A stretch of 64,000 nt of DNA from Lachnospiraceae bacterium. GTDB lineage: Bacteria > Bacillota > Clostridia > Lachnospirales > Lachnospiraceae. Location of the stretch: contig AP025576.1 in NCBI GenBank assembly GCA_022845955.1, positions 2,418,001 to 2,482,000 on the forward strand, read 5' to 3'. The position numbers and the translations under genes are program-made. The notes beneath the pieces were generated by a model. It did not search any database. It was given only the letters and a program-made list of their open reading frames with translations, and was not told where the DNA came from. Below are positions 55,005-63,594 of this stretch, in pieces (the stretch's first letter is position 1; the number at the start of each line of letters is the position of its first letter).

Positions 55005-55901
55005 ATGGAAGAAATGAAAAAGATCAAACCGGGTGATTCCAATCATATTACAAGGGAATATTTTGATTCCCTGCTGCTGGAAATGCGTCATCTGGACGGC
55101 TCCCTGCCTGATACGAAGCTGGAGCTGTTCGGGGAACGCTTCTCCACACCGGTTATGACCGCCGCATTATCCCATCTGGACAATGTACGGGAAAACGGAA
55201 TGGCCGTCATGGCGGAAGGTGCGCATCTGGCGGATGCGGTGAGCTGGGCCGGTATGGGAGATGAGGAAGAACTTGAAAAAATTACAGGAACAGGAGCCAG
55301 AACGGTTAAAATTATTAAGCCATATAAAGATAACGCTTATATTTTGAAAAGAATAGCCCATGCGGAAAAATGTGGTGCCATGGCTGTGGGTATGGATATG
55401 GATCATGCTTTCTCCGGTAACGGAAGCTATGATGTGGTGTGCGGCATGGAAATGCGGCCGAAGTCGGCGGAAGAACTGAAAGAGTTTGTCAGGGCGACCA
55501 GTCTGCCCTTTGTGGTAAAAGGGGTGCTCAGTGTGAAGGATGCGGTGAAGTGTCTGGAAGCAGGCGTAAAGGGCATCGTGGTATCCCATCATCACGGGAT
55601 CATGGATTATGCCGTTCCTCCGCTGCTGATCCTTCCTGAGATAGTCCGGGCTGTGCAGAAGCAGATCCCCATATTTGTTGACTGCGGTGTCGAAAGCGGA
55701 GCGGACGTGTTTAAGGCATTGGCTCTTGGTGCGGATGCTGTTTGTGTGGGAAGGGCGCTGATGGATCCCCTTCGGGAGAACGGGGCACAGGGCGTGCGTG
55801 ACAAGATGGTATCCCTTACCGAAGAACTGGCAGGGGTGATGGCAAGGACGGGGGCACCGGATTTGGCACATATTGATCCGTCTGTTATATGGAAAAGATA
55901 G
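55005..55901 (+). CDS. FMN-dependent alpha-hydroxy-acid oxidase-like protein
   Basis: 298 aa, ATG with AAGGAG upstream. TIM-barrel of the lactate/glycolate oxidase family: PVMTAALSHLDNV, FVVKGVLSVKDAVKCLEAGVKGIVVSHHHG, and the phosphate-binding DCGVESGADVFKALALGADAVCVGRALM. The family normally has S-N-H-G-G-R at the active site; here it is SHHHGI, with the catalytic-type His retained but the Arg missing. Substrate use is therefore uncertain. Shorter than usual (~350 aa). Confidence 0.85.
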   Translation: MEEMKKIKPGDSNHITREYFDSLLLEMRHLDGSLPDTKLELFGERFSTPVMTAALSHLDNVRENGMAVMAEGAHLADAVSWAGMGDEEELEKITGTGARTVKIIKPYKDNAYILKRIAHAEKCGAMAVGMDMDHAFSGNGSYDVVCGMEMRPKSAEELKEFVRATSLPFVVKGVLSVKDAVKCLEAGVKGIVVSHHHGIMDYAVPPLLILPEIVRAVQKQIPIFVDCGVESGADVFKALALGADAVCVGRALMDPLRENGAQGVRDKMVSLTEELAGVMARTGAPDLAHIDPSVIWKR

Positions 55902-55910
55902 TCTGTTTTT

Positions 55911-55952
55911 ACACAAGGCGCCGCTCCTCATTCACAGGGCGGCGCCTTGTGT
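55911..55952. terminator. GC-rich hairpin after the oxidase gene
   Basis: Perfect 14-bp stem ACACAAGGCGCCGC / GCGGCGCCTTGTGT, 14-nt loop. No U-tract follows, so termination may be Rho-assisted or the stem may act as an mRNA stabiliser. Confidence 0.55.
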
Positions 55953-56017
55953 AAGGGAGGAAAACCTAATCGGCGGACATGGTTAAATCATATTTTCTAC
56001 AAATGCCGAAAATGGAC

Positions 56018-56066
56018 TTGACAATCATATAAGACAGTTGTAGAATACAAACATAGACAGCTGTCT
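56018..56066 (+). promoter_or_regulatory. Promoter and BlaI-type operators
   Basis: TTGACA (56018-56023), 17 bp, TAGAAT (56041-56046). Two operator-like sites of the BlaI/MecI form: AGACAGTTGTAG (56032-56043, over the -10) and the perfect palindrome AGACAGCTGTCT (56055-56066). Confidence 0.8.
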
Positions 56067-56082
56067 TAAAGGAGTTGATACG

Positions 56083-56460
56083 ATGAAACAGATGAAAAAA
56101 TTACCGGACGCGGAGTTTGACATTATGAAAGTGGTATGGGCAAACGAGCCGCCTGTTACCACAAGCATCATTATGGAGCAGCTTGGGAATGAAAAAGGCT
56201 GGAAAGCACAGACCGTCATTTCCCTCATGCTCCGGCTGACTGAGAGGGGGTTTTTAAGCACAGACAAAAGAGGTAAGGAGCGGGTGTATTATCCCCTCAT
56301 AAGCAAGGACGATTACCTGAAGTTTGAGACGAGTAATTTTATGAAGCAGTACCACGACAATTCTTTCCTCGATCTTGTGAATACGCTGTATGCGGACAAA
56401 GCATTGACGGACAGGGATATTGACGAATTGCTCCAATGGGCAAAGAAACGGAGGGAATAG
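56083..56460 (+). CDS. BlaI/MecI/CopY family repressor
   Basis: 125 aa, ATG after AAAGGAGTTG. Winged-helix LPDAEFDIMKVVWANEPPVTTSIIMEQL, then KAQTVISLMLRLTERGFLSTDKRGKERVYYPLIS; the C-terminal helix is where the family is cleaved by its M56 protease. Operators at its promoter indicate autorepression of the two-gene operon with the following metallopeptidase. Confidence 0.94.
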   Translation: MKQMKKLPDAEFDIMKVVWANEPPVTTSIIMEQLGNEKGWKAQTVISLMLRLTERGFLSTDKRGKERVYYPLISKDDYLKFETSNFMKQYHDNSFLDLVNTLYADKALTDRDIDELLQWAKKRRE

Positions 56461-56461
56461 T

Positions 56462-58150
56462 ATGAGGAGTTTTCCGGTTACGCTGCTGATATGCTCTGTT
56501 ACCATGTCGGTGACCGCACTTTGTTACATGGCGGTAACTCCCCTTTTAGCAAAGCACTATTCTGTAAAAGTCCGCTATTATTCATGGCTTGTCGTTGTGC
56601 TGGGGCTGATTATTCCATTCCGGCCGAAATGCAGCAATGCCATTGTCAAAGTGAATATGCCGGACAGTACGGCCGGGCCGGTGGTCCGGATAGGGACAGG
56701 GGCGGCGGCCGCCCTCCCTGCATCCGGTCCTCATACCGTTTCTGCGGCTTTGCCCGTTGTACCCTGGTGGCAGATTACGGCGGCATTATGGCTGGCGGGT
56801 ATGATATTATTTCTTGCTTGCCATATAATCAAGCATTACCGCTTTTTAAAGCTGGTGTCACGATGGAGTGATGACATCACCGACAACCGGACGCTGGCAC
56901 TGTTCCAACGCTTAAAAACACAAATGGGCCTGTCCCGAGAAATAGGGCTGCAGACCTGCGAAAGCATCGGAAGCCCCATGATGACAGGTTTTGCAAAACC
57001 CCGCATCCTGCTGCCGGCGGCAGACTTCACCACAGAGGAGCTCCGTCTCATCCTCAGGCACGAACTTGTCCATTATAAACGGAAGGATCTTTGGTATAAA
57101 AGCCTGGTGCTGCTGGCAAATGCAATCCACTGGTTTAATCCCGTTGTCTATCTGATGACACAGGCGGTTGACTGTCAATGTGAATTGTCCTGCGACGAGG
57201 AAGTGGTGCGCGGTACGGGGGCGGATACACGCCAATATTACTGTGAAACGATTATCGGTGTGATCCGATACCAATCGAAACAAAAAACAGCGTTATCAAC
57301 CTATTTTTACAGAGGTAAAAAAGGAATGAAAGAAAGGATATTTTCAATTATGGATATGAATAAAAAGAAAACAGGGCTTTCCATCCTCTGCGGTGTGCTC
57401 ACCCTGACTCTGGGTATGAGTTTTACTTTGGCGGCAAAGGCGGAGACACAGAAGCCTCCTGCATTGATTCAGGAAGACATAAAAGAGGAGTTGGCATTTT
57501 CTTATGGACTTGTGCCGGATCCCCAAATCTATTCCCGGTATTCGGGTTTTGGAATCACCATCTCAGAGGATGGGCAGCATCTGTTATACAACGGGCAGAG
57601 AGTACGGCTCTTTGCCGATGAAGGTTCCAGGGAACAGGCCTTCTTTTCAGATGATACAGGGGAACTTGATCTGGCGGTTACCCGGAATGAGGACGGAAGC
57701 ATAGCAGGGATAGAAAGCATATCAGCGGATAAGGCACAAAAATATCGTTCTGCTTTCTTTGCCGACGATGTGCGGGCCGCCTCAATCGCGCAGAACGCAT
57801 CGGTAAGTAATGGCAGGGATACCGGTGGAAAAACAAAATACGATGCGTATCTGGCTTATGGAATCGAACTCTCTGCAGATGGAGAGACGTTGTATTATAA
57901 CGGAGAACGTGTGAAGCTGCTTTTGGATATTCTTTCGGATGGTTCCGCTGAGACATATTGGACCGACGAAGCCGGAACGGCCAGTTTATCGGTAGTCAGG
58001 GCTTCCGACGGCCAGATAACAGGTATCGGGAGGATATCGGAGGAACAGGCACAGGAATACCGCGCCGCATTAGCTGCGCGCGAAAAGAAGGCATTGGATG
58101 GGTTGGAGGAAAGGGTGGAAAATCAGATGAAAGAGATGTTTCCGGAGTAG
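56462..58150 (+). CDS. BlaR1-type M56 metallopeptidase with duplicated C-terminal module
   Basis: 562 aa from ATG 56462, one base after the repressor stop, behind GGAGGG. Membrane spans near 8-28, 38-52, 103-125 and 303-325; zinc motif HELVH at 200-204 (RHELVHYKRKD) facing the cytoplasm. It should cleave the BlaI-type repressor on sensing an external signal. Where BlaR1 has a penicillin-binding domain, this protein has two copies of a ~72-residue unit (residues ~361-432 and ~463-536), each following the plan YG/FGI-x-S-x-DG-x-x-L-x-YNG-x-RV-x-L ... RxxDGxIxGI. No beta-lactam-binding motif is seen, so the signal is unknown. Confidence 0.9.
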   Translation: MRSFPVTLLICSVTMSVTALCYMAVTPLLAKHYSVKVRYYSWLVVVLGLIIPFRPKCSNAIVKVNMPDSTAGPVVRIGTGAAAALPASGPHTVSAALPVVPWWQITAALWLAGMILFLACHIIKHYRFLKLVSRWSDDITDNRTLALFQRLKTQMGLSREIGLQTCESIGSPMMTGFAKPRILLPAADFTTEELRLILRHELVHYKRKDLWYKSLVLLANAIHWFNPVVYLMTQAVDCQCELSCDEEVVRGTGADTRQYYCETIIGVIRYQSKQKTALSTYFYRGKKGMKERIFSIMDMNKKKTGLSILCGVLTLTLGMSFTLAAKAETQKPPALIQEDIKEELAFSYGLVPDPQIYSRYSGFGITISEDGQHLLYNGQRVRLFADEGSREQAFFSDDTGELDLAVTRNEDGSIAGIESISADKAQKYRSAFFADDVRAASIAQNASVSNGRDTGGKTKYDAYLAYGIELSADGETLYYNGERVKLLLDILSDGSAETYWTDEAGTASLSVVRASDGQITGIGRISEEQAQEYRAALAAREKKALDGLEERVENQMKEMFPE

Positions 58151-58214
58151 TGATTGGCCCGATCGGCGTTTCTGTCCGGGCAGACGGGGGAAAACAGAAT
58201 AACCGGTAAAGGAT

Positions 58215-58266
58215 TCCGGTACCGTTGGGGCAGCTCCGGCTGTCATGACGGTACCGGAGTCTTTTT
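58215..58266 (+). terminator. Rho-independent terminator
   Basis: Perfect 11-bp stem TCCGGTACCGT / ACGGTACCGGA (58215-58225 and 58248-58258), then GTCTTTTT. Ends the repressor-metallopeptidase operon. Confidence 0.85.
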
Positions 58267-58419
58267 GTGTGTACCGGGAAGGACACCGTGGGGGAGATAT
58301 CTTTGAAAGTGTTCACAAATTATTCATAATTAAGTTGCACATTGTTCATTTGCCTTGGAGCGGACTTCAGGGAATAAAATAGATCCTACAGTCAGCGTAT
58401 GCGGTCAGGGCAGGGGCTG

Positions 58420-58442
58420 CTGGTCACGGAGTGAACAGTAAC
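58420..58442 (+). repeat. Second copy of the 37.3 kb palindromic repeat
   Basis: The 23 bases match the reverse complement of 37319-37341 at 22 positions (core GGTCACGGAGTGA). In the 58267-58969 gap, which otherwise has no gene. Confidence 0.7.
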
Positions 58443-58535
58443 GGGCAGGGAATTTATTTATTACATTACCGACTCTGTCTATTGACGCAGGAGCGAAATT
58501 GCCTGTATACTTATTGATTGGGACCTGTAAGAAAA

Positions 58536-58591
58536 CGGTATTCCAAGAATACCGGGTAGCAAACGATATGCATGTAAAGGTTATACATGCA
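58536..58591. repeat. Two consecutive perfect dyads
   Basis: CGGTATTC-CAA-GAATACCG (58536-58554) and TGCATGTA-N7-TACATGCA (58569-58591). Fifteen bases apart in a non-coding stretch; could be operators or structured leader RNA of the importer operon. Confidence 0.55.
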
Positions 58592-58817
58592 GACGAGGTG
58601 CATACGAAATCGCCCAAGGCGGAGGGGTTCCGACAGAGAGTGAGATACAATGTAACAGTCCGTTTTTTTCTCATATATGCAAAACCCATGTAAAATGCCT
58701 GCGGCGTTTGTGGTTTGCATATCCGGATCAAAAACGTTCGGTGCCGCAGTAAATACACGGAACTGCCGGATAGTTACGATAATACCTATTGTTTTATGAA
58801 TATATAACAGAATGCAG

Positions 58818-58881
58818 CAGATGCCACGGAGGCGTCGGGTTCCTTAAGGGAAGCGGACTTTCAAGGCGTCTGTCTTTTTTT
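58818..58881 (+). terminator. Terminator-like structure in the importer leader
   Basis: CAGATGCC (58818-58825) pairs with GGCGTCTG (58865-58872, one G-U), closing a longer structured loop with an inner TTCC...GGAA hairpin, and is followed by seven Ts in TCTTTTTTTG. Located 89 bp before the start codon at 58970, so it may be the expression platform of a leader regulator; I could not match the upstream sequence to a known riboswitch. Confidence 0.5.
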
Positions 58882-58969
58882 GCAAGGGGCAGTCACAGGC
58901 CGCAGGACGGGAAGAAACGGCCGGTGCTTCTGCCGGAAAGGGGCAGGCAGAAAACAGGAGGAGATTCCA

Positions 58970-60631
58970 GTGAGGAAAAAGAGAGTAACAGCATTGCTGT
59001 GCGCCGTAGTATTCGCGGCGGCCGGACTTACGGGCTGTCAGGGAACGGAGGTGCCGGCGGCGGTGCAGACAGATGCGGCGGAAAAGGAAAGCGCGGCAGC
59101 CGGCGGTACGGAGGGTACAAAAGAAGCCGTTTCGGACAGCGTAATTGTAACGATGCCCTCCACTTCGGAGCCGGAAGCCGGTTTTAACCCCGTATACGGC
59201 TGGGGGGCCGGTGAGCATGTGCATGAGCCGCTGATCCAGAGTACCCTTACTACCACTACGGCGGATTTGAAGATAGGCAGGGATCTTGCCACGGATTATT
59301 CCGTAAGCGAGGACGGACTGACCTGGACGGTGACCATACGGGACGATGTGAAATTTACGGACGGAGAGCCTTTGACGGCATCCGACGTAGCCTTTACCTA
59401 TAACCTTTGTGTGGAGAACAGCAGTGTCAATGATTTTACCATGCTGAAGGAAGCGGTGGCGGTGGACGGCACCACGGTGGAATTCCATATGAATACGCCT
59501 TTTTCCATCTGGCCCTATACCATGGCGATTGTGGGGATTGTGCCGGAGCACGCCTACGATGAGAACTACGGACAAAACCCCATCGGGTCGGGGCGTTATA
59601 TTATGAAGCAGTGGGACAAGGGGCAGCAGGTGATTTTTGAAGCAAATCCCGATTATTATGGGGATGAGGTGAAGATGAAAAAGCTGACCGTTCTGTTTAT
59701 GGACGAGGATGCGGCGCTGGCGGCGGCCATGGCGGGCCAGGTCGATGTGGCGCATACGGCGGCTTCCTATGCCGATCAGGTAATAGACGGCTACGGCCTT
59801 CTCCGGGTGGCGAGCGTGGACAACAGAGGGATCAATCTTCCTGTGGATCCGCCGGGCGAACGGGACGGCAGGCCGGCGGGAAATGCGGTGACCTCTGCTA
59901 TTGCCATACGCCGTGCCATAAATATAGGAATTGACAGAGAAGAAATGATCGCCAACGTATTGGGCGGTTACGGGACACCCGCTTACAGTGTGTGTGATAA
60001 AATGCCCTGGTATAATGCCGCAGGGCAGGTGGAATACGATCTGGAGGGGGCAGTAAAACTTCTGGAGGATGCCGGCTGGATACCGGGAGCGGATGGGATC
60101 CGGGAAAAGGATGGGATCCGGGCGGCTTTTACCGTGATGTACACCCCCGGGGATTCCGTCCGCCAGGCGTTGGCGGAGGATCTGGCAAACCAGTGTGCCG
60201 GGCTTGGCATAGAAGTGACGACAGAAGGCGCAGGATGGGATGTGGCCTATGATAAGGCATTGACCCAGCCGCTTGTCTGGGGATGGGGGGCGCATACGCC
60301 TATGGAGCTGTACAATATTTACCATACCCAGCCGGATACGGGAAGCGCCGAATATTCTCCCTATACCAACAGTGCCGTGGATTCGTACATGGAAGAAGCG
60401 CTGAAGGCAACGGATCTGGAGGCGTCCTACGAGCTATGGCAGAAAGCCCAGTGGGACGGGACCACAGGTGTGACGCAGGAAGGGGATATCCCCTGGGTAT
60501 GGCTGTGCAATGTGGATCATTTATATTATGTAAGAAACGGCCTGCAGGTGGCGGAACAGAAAATACATCCCCACGGGCACGGCTGGTCCATTGTAAATAA
60601 TGTCGATCAATGGGAGTGGGACGGACAGTGA
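58970..60631 (+). CDS. Nickel/peptide-type ABC solute-binding lipoprotein
   Basis: 553 aa from GTG 58970 behind AGGAGG. Lipobox LTGC after MRKKRVTALLCAVVFAAAG. Family-5 binding protein (NikA/OppA/DppA type): EPLIQSTLTTTTADLKIGRDLA, LTWTVTIRDDVKFTDGEPLTASDVAFTYN, PIGSGRYIMKQWDKGQQVIFEANPDYYG and AINIGIDREEMIANVLGG. The first gene of a five-gene importer; nickel-chelate or short-peptide transport cannot be settled from it alone. Confidence 0.9.
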   Translation: MRKKRVTALLCAVVFAAAGLTGCQGTEVPAAVQTDAAEKESAAAGGTEGTKEAVSDSVIVTMPSTSEPEAGFNPVYGWGAGEHVHEPLIQSTLTTTTADLKIGRDLATDYSVSEDGLTWTVTIRDDVKFTDGEPLTASDVAFTYNLCVENSSVNDFTMLKEAVAVDGTTVEFHMNTPFSIWPYTMAIVGIVPEHAYDENYGQNPIGSGRYIMKQWDKGQQVIFEANPDYYGDEVKMKKLTVLFMDEDAALAAAMAGQVDVAHTAASYADQVIDGYGLLRVASVDNRGINLPVDPPGERDGRPAGNAVTSAIAIRRAINIGIDREEMIANVLGGYGTPAYSVCDKMPWYNAAGQVEYDLEGAVKLLEDAGWIPGADGIREKDGIRAAFTVMYTPGDSVRQALAEDLANQCAGLGIEVTTEGAGWDVAYDKALTQPLVWGWGAHTPMELYNIYHTQPDTGSAEYSPYTNSAVDSYMEEALKATDLEASYELWQKAQWDGTTGVTQEGDIPWVWLCNVDHLYYVRNGLQVAEQKIHPHGHGWSIVNNVDQWEWDGQ

Positions 60632-61626
60632 AGAGGAACCTTTTCATCAGAACGATGACCGGAAAATTCATACGGATGCTTTTGCTGCTGCTGACAGTCA
60701 GTATCCTGACCTTTACCCTGGTGAGCATGTCACCTATCGATCCGCTTCAGGCCAACGTGGGGCAGGCGGCGCTGGGGGCTATGAGTCAGGAGCAGAAGGA
60801 GAAGCTGGAGGAATACTGGGGGGTGAATATCCCCCCGGTACGCCGGTTTATAAACTGGGCATCCGATTTTGTAAGAGGGGATATGGGAACCTCCCTTCTT
60901 TACCGGCAGCCGGTGTCCCGCGTCATCGGTGTGAAGCTTTCCAATTCCCTGTTTCTCATGGTGATAGCCTGGCTGCTGTCCGGTATACTGGGGGTGGTGC
61001 TGGGGGTTTTGGCCGGTGTGTTCCGGGGAAGCTGGGCGGATCGGCTGATAAAGGGATATTCCCTCCTGATATCCAGCACACCGGTTTTCTGGCTGGCTCT
61101 TTTACTCCTTCTTGTTTTCGCCGTATGGCTGAAAGTCCTCCCTATCGGGCTGAGCGTGCCTATCGGCGTGGAGAGTGCGGGCGTTACCTTTCTGGATCGG
61201 GTGCGGCATGCTATTTTGCCTGCAGTCACCCTGAGCATTACCGGTGTGGCGGGAGTGACGCTGCACACCAGGGAAAAAATGATCGATGTGATGGAAAGCG
61301 ACTATATGCTGTTTGCCAGAGCCAGGGGAGAACGTACGTGGACCATGGTGAAAAGGCACGGCCTCAGGAATATCCTTCTTCCAGCCATGACGCTGCAGTT
61401 TGCTTCCGTCAGTGAAATTATAGGAGGTTCCGTCCTGGTGGAACAGGTTTTTTCCTTTCCCGGGCTGGGACAGGCGGCGGTAACGGCAGGGACCGGCAGC
61501 GATGTCCCCCTTCTGCTGGGAATCACCGTCGTAACGGCGGCTATTGTTTTCTGCGGTAATTTTGTGGCGGATCTCCTCTATGGCCTCATCGATCCCCGTA
61601 TGCAAAAGGGAGGGGAAGACTCATGA
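60628..61626 (+). CDS. NikB/DppB-type ABC permease
   Basis: 332 aa from GTG 60628, overlapping the TGA of the binding protein. Typical short first span then FTLVSMSPIDPLQANVGQAALGAMSQEQKEKLEEYWGVN, and the EAA loop YMLFARARGERTWTMVKRHGLRNILLPA. Six spans. Confidence 0.92.
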   Translation: MKRNLFIRTMTGKFIRMLLLLLTVSILTFTLVSMSPIDPLQANVGQAALGAMSQEQKEKLEEYWGVNIPPVRRFINWASDFVRGDMGTSLLYRQPVSRVIGVKLSNSLFLMVIAWLLSGILGVVLGVLAGVFRGSWADRLIKGYSLLISSTPVFWLALLLLLVFAVWLKVLPIGLSVPIGVESAGVTFLDRVRHAILPAVTLSITGVAGVTLHTREKMIDVMESDYMLFARARGERTWTMVKRHGLRNILLPAMTLQFASVSEIIGGSVLVEQVFSFPGLGQAAVTAGTGSDVPLLLGITVVTAAIVFCGNFVADLLYGLIDPRMQKGGEDS

Positions 61627-62438
61627 ACCATAGGAAGAAAACAATCCTAATTTTCATCCTGGCGATTCTGTTTCTGGGAGCGGTGACTCTGTCCGGGCTT
61701 TTTTGCTATGACGGGGCGAGAAAAACAGATTTTTCCGTAAAAAATCTCATGCCGCAGCTTATGTATCCTTTTGGGACAGACTGGATGGGGCGGGATATGC
61801 TGGCCCGGACCCTTACGGGACTGTCCCTGAGCATCCGTATCGGGCTGTGTACGGCCGGAATCAGCGCGGTGCTGGCCCTGACGCTGGGAATCATGTCCGC
61901 CCTGCTGGGCAAAAGGGTGGATGCGGTCATTTCCTTTCTGATCGATACGCTTATGGGGATTCCCCATATCCTTTTGCTGCTGCTCATTTCCTATGCCTTC
62001 GGAAAAGGCTTTAAGGGTGTGGTCCTGGGGGTGGCGCTGACTCACTGGCCTTCCCTTGCCCGGGTTATCCGGGGGGAGGTGATGCAGCTGAAGGAAAGCG
62101 AATATATCCAAATCGCATTACGGCTGGGGCAGAGCCGGCTGCGGATCGCCTGGCGCCATATGGTGCCCCATCTGTTCCCGCAGTTTGTGACGGGCCTGAT
62201 TCTGATGTTTCCCCATGCTATTCTTCATGAGGCAAGCATCACCTTCCTGGGCTTCGGGCTTTCCTCGGAACAGCCGGCGATAGGTATTATTCTGTCGGAG
62301 AGCATGCGTTACCTGATCACCGGAAAATGGTGGCTGGCGTTGCTGCCCGGCCTCATGCTGGTTATGACGGTGGCTTTGTTTTATATTGCAGGGAATTCCC
62401 TGCGCGGCGTTCTGGATCCATCCAGCGCACAGGAGTAA
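61623..62438 (+). CDS. NikC/DppC-type ABC permease
   Basis: 271 aa, ATGA overlap with the preceding gene. Motifs PFGTDWMGRDMLARTLTGLSLSIRIGL and the EAA loop YIQIALRLGQSRLRIAWRHMVPHLFPQ, ending with FLGFGLSSEQPAIGIIL. Six spans. A 163 bp gap with an A/T-rich stretch separates it from the ATPase genes. Confidence 0.93.
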   Translation: MNHRKKTILIFILAILFLGAVTLSGLFCYDGARKTDFSVKNLMPQLMYPFGTDWMGRDMLARTLTGLSLSIRIGLCTAGISAVLALTLGIMSALLGKRVDAVISFLIDTLMGIPHILLLLLISYAFGKGFKGVVLGVALTHWPSLARVIRGEVMQLKESEYIQIALRLGQSRLRIAWRHMVPHLFPQFVTGLILMFPHAILHEASITFLGFGLSSEQPAIGIILSESMRYLITGKWWLALLPGLMLVMTVALFYIAGNSLRGVLDPSSAQE

Positions 62439-62601
62439 GAAGGCAGATGCCCTTTGGAAATGATCGGTAAACGGTATGTTATCTTATATTACAATGCTTT
62501 ATAAACGGTTATGCACTGCTGTATGATGCAGGGCTGTGCGCCTTTGGCAGGCAAGCCCATTTATGACAGGAAGCCCGTCTGAACGGGCCGGGAGAGTGAA
62601 T

Positions 62602-63594
62602 ATGAGCTGTGGTAATAAATTTCATATCCTGGAAATCCGGGATCTTTCCATATCCTTCCGCCAATATGAAAAAGGGACAAAACAGGTGGAACTGCCGGTT
62701 ATATCCCGGCTGAATGTGACGGTGCATGAGGGAGAGATTGTGGCGGTGGTGGGATCCAGCGGATCGGGAAAAAGCCTTCTGGCCCATGCGATCCTGGGGC
62801 TGCTGCCGGCGAATGCCGCATGCAGCGGGGATTTCTTCTTTTTGCAGGAACCTCTTACCCCGGAGCGTATGGGACAGCTGCGGGGGAAGGAGATCGCCCT
62901 GGTCCCCCAGAGCGTCACTTATCTGGATCCTTTGATGAAGGTGGGAAAACAGGTAAGAAGGGGACGCGGCGACAGGAACACTGTCGGCCGGCAGCGTGAG
63001 CTTTTCGCACAATACGGTCTTTCCCGGGAGGTGGAGGAAAAATATCCCTTTGCCTGTTCGGGCGGGATGAGCAGGCGAATTCTGCTGGCAACGGCCCTGA
63101 TGGAACATCCCAGGCTGATTATCGCCGATGAGCCGACTCCCGGTATGGAGCTGTCCCTGGCCCGCAAGGCCATGGAGGATTTCCGCAGGTTTGCAGATGA
63201 CGGAAACGGTGTGCTGCTGATCACCCACGATATAGAGCTGGCGTTACAGGTGGCGGACCGCATTGCCGTTTTTTATGCGGGCACAACCGTGGAAGAAGCG
63301 CTGGTGAGCGATTTTGAATCGGAAGAACTGCTTCGTCATCCGTATACAAAGGCTCTGTGGAGGGCGATGCCGCGAAACGGGTTTCAGCCTATAAGCGGGG
63401 TACAGCCCTATGTAAAGGATTTGCCGAGGGGCTGTGTGTTCGGCCCCCGGTGTCCTGCTTTTTCACCGGAATGCGAAGGGGAGATACCGGAGCGGGTGAT
63501 ACGCTGCGGCACGGTACGCTGCATCAAATGCGGGGAGGATTCCTCCCATCACCATCACGGAGGGAAGGAGGCGCATGGATATGCTGGAGGCTGA
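62602..63594 (+). CDS. NikD/DppD-type ABC ATPase with His-rich C-terminal tail
   Basis: 330 aa from ATG 62602 (GGGAGAG 7 bases upstream). Walker A VVGSSGSGKSLLAHAILG, signature SGGMSRRILLATALM, Walker B LIIADEPTPGME, His switch LITHDI. The C-terminal domain has the Cys set seen in oligopeptide-type ATPases (GCVFGPRCPAFSPEC, CGTVRCIKC). The last ~17 residues are an unusual tail, SSHHHHGGKEAHGYAGG, with five His. Overlaps the following ATPase gene by 14 bp. Confidence 0.9.
   Translation: MSCGNKFHILEIRDLSISFRQYEKGTKQVELPVISRLNVTVHEGEIVAVVGSSGSGKSLLAHAILGLLPANAACSGDFFFLQEPLTPERMGQLRGKEIALVPQSVTYLDPLMKVGKQVRRGRGDRNTVGRQRELFAQYGLSREVEEKYPFACSGGMSRRILLATALMEHPRLIIADEPTPGMELSLARKAMEDFRRFADDGNGVLLITHDIELALQVADRIAVFYAGTTVEEALVSDFESEELLRHPYTKALWRAMPRNGFQPISGVQPYVKDLPRGCVFGPRCPAFSPECEGEIPERVIRCGTVRCIKCGEDSSHHHHGGKEAHGYAGG

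Noticed and set aside
58789..58969. Cobalamin or NiCo riboswitch before the importer
   Set aside because: The expected conserved boxes of either class were not found by eye; only a terminator-like structure is supported.
58844..60325. Long open frame on the minus strand opposite the importer binding-protein gene
   Set aside because: No ribosome binding site or recognisable domain; low-complexity His/Arg/Pro-rich translation; the plus-strand frame is an unmistakable lipoprotein.
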